From contig JAJDVM010000053.1 of NCBI GenBank assembly GCA_022826125.1, positions 1 to 47,130 of the forward strand: a DNA stretch of 47,130 nt. Direction: 5' to 3'. Source of the DNA: Defluviicoccus sp. GTDB lineage: Bacteria; Pseudomonadota; Alphaproteobacteria; MPNO01. Both the position numbers and the translations under genes were made by a program. Positions 42,116-47,130 of this stretch are shown one piece after another. The number at the start of each line of letters is the position of its first letter. The first letter of the stretch is position 1. Under the pieces are notes generated by a model. The model was not told the origin of the DNA. It ran no database searches and saw nothing but the letters and a program-made list of their open reading frames with translations.

Positions 42116-43438
42116 CTATCGGGCTTCGGGCGCCTCGCCGCCCGGAGCGCTTCGCGCCCTGCTCTGGGCCTTGCGCCGCCTCAGGTTCTGGCGTAGCGCC
42201 GCCGCCTCTCTTTCGCGGCGGCGGGGAGTCCCGGCGGGTTGCGCAGCCGTCTCCTTGGCGTAGCCGTCGCGGGTTTGCGGCAGCCGCCTGTCGAGCAACC
42301 GGCTTGCGACCACCGTTCTGAGGATCTGCGCCGTCCCCCCGCCGATCGCGAACATCCGCGCATCGCGGACCATCCGTTCCAGCGGCCGGGACTGGGAATA
42401 GCCGGCGGCGCCGAAGACCTGGAGCGCGTCGTTGGTTACGCGGATGGCCATTTCGCTCGACAGCACCTTGGCCTGGGCGGCCATCAGCATGTCCGGAAAC
42501 CCGTCCCCCGCCGAGCGCGCGGCGCGGCGGATCATCGCCCGGGCGGCCTCGATCTCGATCGACATGTCCGCCAGCATCCACTGCAGGCCCTGGAACTCGC
42601 AGATCGGGCGGCCGAACTGCTCGCGCGTCTTGGCGTATTCGAGCGCGTGGTCGAAGGCGCCCGCGGCGACGCCGAGCGCGACCGTCGCCGCGCCGACGCG
42701 CTGGCTGTTATAGGCGTTCATCAGGTCGGCGAAGCCCTTTCGCAGCCCGCGCGGCGGCACCACCATGGCGGACCCCGGTACCGTCATGTCCTCGAAGATA
42801 ATCTCGGTTTCGGGGATGCCGCGAAGCCCCATCGTCCGCTCGCGCTCTCCGATGATGAGGCCCGGAGTTTCGTCGCGGGTCGCGATGAACCCGGAGATTC
42901 CCTCCTCCTCTCCGCGCTCGTCGTAGACGCGGGCGAAGACGAGATGAAGCCGCGAGACTCCGCCGCCCGTTATCCAGTGCTTGCGGCCGTTGATGACGAA
43001 CCCGTTCCCTTTGCGGTCGGCGCGCGTGGTCATTTCCGAGGCCGCGCTGCCGGCCTCCGGCTCGGTGATGCAGATCGCCGGCTTGTCGCCGCCCAGAACG
43101 CCGTCCGCCCATTGGCGCCTTTGCTCGTCCGTTCCGTAGGCGAGGACCGCGGAGATCGCGCCCATATTGGACTCTACCGCGATGCGTCCGGTTACGGCGC
43201 AGACCTTCGCGAACTCCTCGATGACCAGCGAGGCGTCGAGGAAGCCGAGCCCCTGTCCGCCGAGGGATTCCGGCACCGTCATTCCCATGAAGCCGGCGTC
43301 CCTGAGCAGGTCCACCGTATCCCAGGGATACTCCCGGCTCTCGTCGATTTCGGCCGCACGGCCGGCCACGTGGTCCCGGGCGAGCGCCCGCGCACGGGCC
43401 TGAAGTTCGATCTGCGCCGGGCTCAGCGAGCCGTCCAT
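42116..43438 (-). CDS. Acyl-CoA dehydrogenase family protein
   Basis: A 440-residue FAD acyl-CoA dehydrogenase. Recognisable parts are ICITEPEAGSAASEM, the INGRKHWITGGG strand, REQFGRPICEFQGLQ and MVRDARMFAIGGGTAQILR. The usual catalytic Glu position (YEGT) is Gly here (IGGGT, near residue 364), and the alternative position used by isovaleryl-CoA-type enzymes is Gln (NSQR near 243). A basic Arg/Ala-rich tail of about 60 residues follows the fold. ATG 43438 has AAAGGA upstream. It could use another base, or act on a substrate that does not need one. Confidence 0.88.
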   Translation of the reverse strand: MDGSLSPAQIELQARARALARDHVAGRAAEIDESREYPWDTVDLLRDAGFMGMTVPESLGGQGLGFLDASLVIEEFAKVCAVTGRIAVESNMGAISAVLAYGTDEQRRQWADGVLGGDKPAICITEPEAGSAASEMTTRADRKGNGFVINGRKHWITGGGVSRLHLVFARVYDERGEEEGISGFIATRDETPGLIIGERERTMGLRGIPETEIIFEDMTVPGSAMVVPPRGLRKGFADLMNAYNSQRVGAATVALGVAAGAFDHALEYAKTREQFGRPICEFQGLQWMLADMSIEIEAARAMIRRAARSAGDGFPDMLMAAQAKVLSSEMAIRVTNDALQVFGAAGYSQSRPLERMVRDARMFAIGGGTAQILRTVVASRLLDRRLPQTRDGYAKETAAQPAGTPRRREREAAALRQNLRRRKAQSRARSAPGGEAPEAR

Positions 43439-43550
43439 GGCTTCATCCTTTCGCTTCAGCGGGGCAAGCATAGTCAAAGCGGTGGCGCTTCGCCGCATTT
43501 CTGTCGAACCGTCCCCGTGCTAGCTTGCCTTCGAGACAAAGGAGGGTCGG

Positions 43551-44942
43551 GTGACGACAGGAACGGATTGCCGGGGGCTCGCGATCACCGCCGCGAGCGA
43601 CGAGGCGGTGGCGGGATTCGACCGCACGGTCGGCGCGTATCTCGGCCTCCGGATGGACACCGGCGACCATCTGAAGGCGACGCTCGAGGCCGACCCGTCC
43701 TTCGTCATGGCGAACGTGCTGCGCGGCTATTTCATGCTGCTGTTCGCGAGCCGGAAACTGCTCGGTCGCGCGTTGTCTTCCCTGGAAGCGGCGCGGGGCG
43801 CGGCCGGGGAGGGCGGCTGCAACCGGCGCGAGGAGCTGCATATTCAAGCCCTGGATGCATGGGCGTCCGGAGACCAGAAACGCGCGCTCGCGGTCTGGGA
43901 CGCGATCCTGACCGAGTGGCCGCGCGACGTGCTCGCCCTGAAGCTCTCGGAGTACTGGAATTTCTATCTCGGCGATTGTCGGGGCATGCGCGAGGTTCAG
44001 GCACGGGTCGGCCCGCACTGGGACGAATCGGTGCCGGACTATGGCAAGGTGCTCGGCATGTCCGCCTTCGCGTTGGAAGAGTGCGGCGCGTACGACGAGG
44101 CGGAACGGCGCGGCCGGCGCGCGATCGAGATCGACCCGGCGGACATCTGGGCGACGCACGCGGTGGCTCACGTGATGGAGATGACCGGGCGCCAGCGCGA
44201 CGGGATCGCGTGGATCGACGGGAAGGCGGCGGACTTCGACGGGTGCAACGCCTTCGCCAACCATCTCTGGTGGCACCGCGCGCTGTTCTATTTCGAGCTC
44301 GGCCGGTTCGATGCCGTCCTCGACCTCTACGACCGCGAGGTGCTGCCCTCGGAGGCGTTCGAATATCTCGACATCTGCAACGCCGTCTCGATCCTGTGGC
44401 GGCTGGAAGAGGAAGGCGTCGATGTCGACGACCGGTGGGGGCGGGTGGCCGATGCGGCTGCGGAACGGGCCGACGACCTGCAGCTCGTCTTTACCGACGT
44501 GCACTATGCGATGGCATTCGCGGCCGCCGAACGCAAGGATGCGCTGGATGCCCTGATCGCCGGGGCGGAAGCGTTCGCGCAAACCGCCGAGGGTACGCAG
44601 TCGGCAATCATGGCCGAATACGGGCTGGCGCTCTGCCGTGCCGCCGCGGCGTCCAGATCGGAAGACTGGGAAACGGCCGTGGACCTCCTCTACCCCAGGC
44701 GCCGGGGAGTCGCCGCGATCGGCGGGAGCCACGCGCAGCGCGACCTTTTCCGCCGGGCGCTGATCCACGCGGCGGAGAACGCCGGACGGGACAGGCTCGC
44801 TTCCTCTCTCCTGGCCGAACGATGCGAGGAGAAGGCCACCAGCCCGATCGCGTTGAAGCGTTACGCGCGTGTGCTCTCGGCGCTCGGAGAAGCCGACGCG
44901 GCGGACGCGGCCGCCGCAAGAGCCGCGTCACTGGTTCAATAG
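43551..44942 (+). CDS. TPR-containing protein, TTC38-like
   Basis: A 463-residue all-helical protein with several degenerate TPR units: AFALEECGAYDEAERRGRRA, ATHAVAHVMEMTGR and ALFYFELGRFDAVLDLYD. The layout resembles tetratricopeptide protein 38 (TTC38), found in bacteria and animals and of unknown function. GTG 43551 is preceded by AAGGAGGG. It is followed by an SDR (15-base gap), probably in one operon. It is divergent from the acyl-CoA dehydrogenase. Confidence 0.85.
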   Translation: MTTGTDCRGLAITAASDEAVAGFDRTVGAYLGLRMDTGDHLKATLEADPSFVMANVLRGYFMLLFASRKLLGRALSSLEAARGAAGEGGCNRREELHIQALDAWASGDQKRALAVWDAILTEWPRDVLALKLSEYWNFYLGDCRGMREVQARVGPHWDESVPDYGKVLGMSAFALEECGAYDEAERRGRRAIEIDPADIWATHAVAHVMEMTGRQRDGIAWIDGKAADFDGCNAFANHLWWHRALFYFELGRFDAVLDLYDREVLPSEAFEYLDICNAVSILWRLEEEGVDVDDRWGRVADAAAERADDLQLVFTDVHYAMAFAAAERKDALDALIAGAEAFAQTAEGTQSAIMAEYGLALCRAAAASRSEDWETAVDLLYPRRRGVAAIGGSHAQRDLFRRALIHAAENAGRDRLASSLLAERCEEKATSPIALKRYARVLSALGEADAADAAAARAASLVQ

Positions 44943-44957
44943 CGTTCGAGGACCGAG

Positions 44958-45704
44958 ATGAGCGAAGAGAAGAATGTGATCGTCACCGGTGCCGCGAGCG
45001 GTATCGGACAAGCCTGCGCCCGGGATCTGGCGGCCGAGGGGCATCGGGTTCTTGCGCTGGATCTGAGCGCTGACGCCATCGAAGCCGCTCATCCGGGAGC
45101 GGGCAACGCGCTGGTTCCCTTCGCCGCGGACGTCTCGAACGCGAGCGATTGCGAGCGCGCGGTCGATACCGCCGTGGAGAGGTTCGGAGGGCTCGACGCG
45201 ATGATCCACTTCGCCGCGATCCATTCCACCGCGCCATGGCGCGATCTGGGCGCCGACGAGTTCAACCGTGTGCTCGCGGTCAACGTCACCGGGTCGTTCC
45301 TGATGTCGCAGGCGGCGGCACGGCCGATGGCGGAGCAGGGAGGCGGCTCGATCGTGCTTACCGCCTCGGGAATCGTCCATGTCGGCGGGGTCGGCGGCAC
45401 CGGGCGCGGCGGGCCGGCCTATGCGAGCTCGAAAGCCGCGATCGTCGCGCTTACCCGCTCGCTCGCCCGTGCGCTGGGCGGTGACGGGATCAGGGTGAAC
45501 GCGATCGCGCCCGGCGCGACGGAAACCGCGATGACGGCGGATTACACAGAGGAGGACCTGGCCCAGGCGCGGAGCCGTTCCGTGCTCGGCCGGATGGGCC
45601 GGCCGGAGGAAATCGCCGACGCCGCCCGCTTCCTGATATCCGACCGCGCCACCTTCATCACCGGGGAGGTGATGAACGTCAACGGCGGCGGCAGCTTCGC
45701 CTGA
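44958..45704 (+). CDS. Short-chain dehydrogenase/reductase
   Basis: A 248-residue classical SDR. The cofactor loop is TGAASGIGQAC (10-20), the active site Y155-x3-K159 (YASSK) and the Ser probably S137 in TASGIVH. A glycine-rich insertion (GGVGGTGRGG) lies between Ser and Tyr. An Asp at the end of the second strand (ALDLS) suggests NAD rather than NADP. The start is 15 bases after the TPR gene. The substrate is unknown. Confidence 0.92.
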   Translation: MSEEKNVIVTGAASGIGQACARDLAAEGHRVLALDLSADAIEAAHPGAGNALVPFAADVSNASDCERAVDTAVERFGGLDAMIHFAAIHSTAPWRDLGADEFNRVLAVNVTGSFLMSQAAARPMAEQGGGSIVLTASGIVHVGGVGGTGRGGPAYASSKAAIVALTRSLARALGGDGIRVNAIAPGATETAMTADYTEEDLAQARSRSVLGRMGRPEEIADAARFLISDRATFITGEVMNVNGGGSFA

Positions 45705-45716
45705 ACGTCGAACGGG

Positions 45717-46961
45717 CTAGAAACGGTCGGCGCGATAGGGGGTTCGGTCGATCCCGCTGTCGCGGCCCGCGATGAGATCGGCGACCAGTTGCCCGGTGAT
45801 CGCGCCGAGCGTAAGTCCGAGATGGCCGTGGCCGAAGGCGAGGAAGACGCGGTCCGAACCCGGCACCGGACCGATCACCGGCAGGCTGTCCGGCATCGAA
45901 GGCCGGAATCCCATCCATTCCTCGGCATCGTCCAGCCTGAGGTCGGGGACGATCTTCTGCGCCATCCGGCCCAGCATTCGCGAGCGCCGATAGTTCGGCG
46001 GGGCGTCGAGGCTGGCGAGCTCCGCGGTGCCGGCGAGCCGGACGCCGTGGCTCATCGGCGTGATGCCGAAGCGATGGCCGCCTTCCAGTAGCGGCGTGCG
46101 AAGCTCGACCCCCGGCCGGGGCAGCATCAGGTGGTAGCCGCGTTCGGTGTCGAGCGGCACCCGCGCCCCCAGCCTGGCCGCCCATCGCTTCGAGAACGCG
46201 CCCATGGCGACCACCAGCCGGTCCACGTCGTGACGGCCCTTGTCGGTGACCACCGCGTTCGGCCCGTCGGCGCCCGGCTCGATATCGGTCACGGTCTCCT
46301 GGAGGATGGAACCGCCGCCGCGCACGACGGTCTCGGCCAGACGTTGGGAGAGCGTCAACGGGTTCGCAACGCGCAGGCAGCCGGGAGAGAACACACCGAA
46401 CTCGATATCGGGGGAGAGTGCCGGTTCGAGCTGGCGCATTTCCGCCGGGCCGACCTCTTCCATCGCAATCCCGAGGCGGCGGCGGCGCTCGTGATCGGGC
46501 TTCGCGGCTTCATATGCGGCGCGCTGGCGGTAGACGAAGAGTTCGCCTGTCGGAACGAACAGATCCTCCCCGCCGCAAGCGGCGAGCAGCGGACGGTATG
46601 ACGCGTGGGCGTGCTCCAGCAGGGCGGCGAGGGCGATCGAGATCGATTCCACCTGGCCGGGGCGCGCCGCGGCGACGAACCGGATCAGCCAGGGCGCGAG
46701 CCTGACCAGATACCGCCAGCGGATCACCAGCGGTCCTTCCGGGTCGGTCAGCATTCGCGGGACTTTCCGCAGGATGCCCGGCATGGCGATCGGCAGAACC
46801 GCGTCGATCTGGATCAGGCCGGCGTTGCCGTATGACGTTCCCTCGCCCGGCGGCAGCCGGTCGATCACCGTGACCCGGTGTCCGTCGCGCTGGAGCGAGA
46901 GCGCCGAGCAGAGCCCGACGATCCCGGCGCCGAGGACGATGACGTCGCGGGGCTGGCTCAC
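45717..46961 (-). CDS. DadA-like FAD-dependent amino acid oxidoreductase
   Basis: A 414-residue FAD oxidoreductase of the D-amino acid dehydrogenase (DadA) type. The dinucleotide motif is VLGAGIVGLCSALSLQRDGH near the N-terminus, and the C-terminal FAD site is FLAFGHGHLGLTLGAITGQL. Family enzymes oxidise D-amino acids or related amines to keto acids and ammonium. The GTG at 46961 is used because MSQPRDVIVLGAG fits. It is convergent with the SDR. No DadX racemase is adjacent. Confidence 0.88.
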   Translation of the reverse strand: MSQPRDVIVLGAGIVGLCSALSLQRDGHRVTVIDRLPPGEGTSYGNAGLIQIDAVLPIAMPGILRKVPRMLTDPEGPLVIRWRYLVRLAPWLIRFVAAARPGQVESISIALAALLEHAHASYRPLLAACGGEDLFVPTGELFVYRQRAAYEAAKPDHERRRRLGIAMEEVGPAEMRQLEPALSPDIEFGVFSPGCLRVANPLTLSQRLAETVVRGGGSILQETVTDIEPGADGPNAVVTDKGRHDVDRLVVAMGAFSKRWAARLGARVPLDTERGYHLMLPRPGVELRTPLLEGGHRFGITPMSHGVRLAGTAELASLDAPPNYRRSRMLGRMAQKIVPDLRLDDAEEWMGFRPSMPDSLPVIGPVPGSDRVFLAFGHGHLGLTLGAITGQLVADLIAGRDSGIDRTPYRADRF

Positions 46962-46967
46962 CGGCGG

Positions 46968-47130
46968 TTATTCCAGACCGAGAAACGCGCGGCCGTTGTT
47001 GAGGTACATGTCCTCGCGCTCCCGGTCCGTGCAGCGCAAATTGTCCATGACGGCGATGGTGTCCCGCATCAGGATCCGGCCGCCCTCGCGATCGAACGGG
47101 CAATCGGTCGCGAACAGCGAGTGGGCGGCG
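46968..47130 (-). CDS. Amidohydrolase-2 family protein, C-terminal part (cut by window)
   Basis: Only the last 53 complete codons lie in the window. The segment LFATDCPFD, with the metal-binding Asp of the barrel, then RDTIAVMDNLRC, and the tail YLNNGRAFLGLE are typical of the amidohydrolase-2 family. This group includes aminocarboxymuconate-semialdehyde decarboxylase and gamma-resorcylate decarboxylase. The stop is at 46968-46970, six bases before the DadA start, so the two may form an operon. The exact function cannot be fixed from the tail. Confidence 0.75.
   Translation of the reverse strand, partial: AAHSLFATDCPFDREGGRILMRDTIAVMDNLRCTDREREDMYLNNGRAFLGLE

Noticed and set aside
42239-45073. 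A 944-codon open frame on the plus strand
   Set aside because: It runs antisense to the acyl-CoA dehydrogenase and out of frame across the TPR gene; no domain is recognisable.

Overview
This is a dense, GC-rich (roughly two thirds G+C) chromosomal segment of an alphaproteobacterium. The best lineage evidence is the block at 35.0-42.1 kb (murA, DUF2948, hisG, hisD, UPF0262, a low-molecular-weight phosphatase, maf, an RNase E/G, yacG and tRNA-Phe), an order typical of Alphaproteobacteria. Many genes overlap by 1-15 bases, and GTG and TTG starts are common.

Layout. (1) 0.3-1.1 kb: a FitA/VapB-FitB/VapC toxin-antitoxin pair with its own promoter. (2) 1.2-7.5 kb: an aromatic-acid module with an orphan Rieske oxygenase large subunit, an FAH-family hydrolase, two different gentisate-1,2-dioxygenase-family cupins and an aryl-CoA ligase. 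(3) 7.5-13.4 kb, minus strand: a lower meta-cleavage operon in dmp-like order C-E-F-G-H, followed by a dienelactone-hydrolase-like gene. No extradiol ring-cleaving dioxygenase and no tautomerase gene is visible. (4) 13.6-20.9 kb: a DUF1640 protein, a RidA-type deaminase translationally coupled to a molybdopterin oxidoreductase, a divergent aspartate-carbamoyltransferase plus class 1 dihydroorotate-dehydrogenase pair, an ammonium transporter and a divergent LysR regulator. (5) 21.0-30.1 kb, plus strand: CoA-transferase, SDR, ATZ/TRZ-like amidohydrolase, a PadB-like molybdoenzyme, a fused iron-sulfur/membrane-anchor subunit, and a luciferase-like oxidoreductase. (6) 30.1-34.6 kb, minus strand: a complete Liv-type ABC importer. 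(7) 35.0-42.1 kb: the housekeeping block. (8) 42.1-47.1 kb: an acyl-CoA dehydrogenase, a TPR (TTC38-like) protein, an SDR, a DadA-like FAD oxidase and the end of an amidohydrolase-2 family gene.

How it may work together (inference): a Liv-type importer brings in an acid or amide. CoA ligase, CoA transferase, Rieske and molybdenum enzymes then activate and oxidise it. Cupin dioxygenases open a ring, and the dmp-like operon converts a muconate-type intermediate to pyruvate and acetyl-CoA. RidA, the amidohydrolases, the carbamoyltransferase and Amt suggest that at least one substrate carries nitrogen. Regions 2-5 look like an accessory catabolic island next to a conserved core. Two copies of a palindromic intergenic element, a tandem 11-bp repeat in the Mo-enzyme/pyrB divergent promoter region, and a perfect 12-bp hairpin inside the liv operon are the main non-coding signals.
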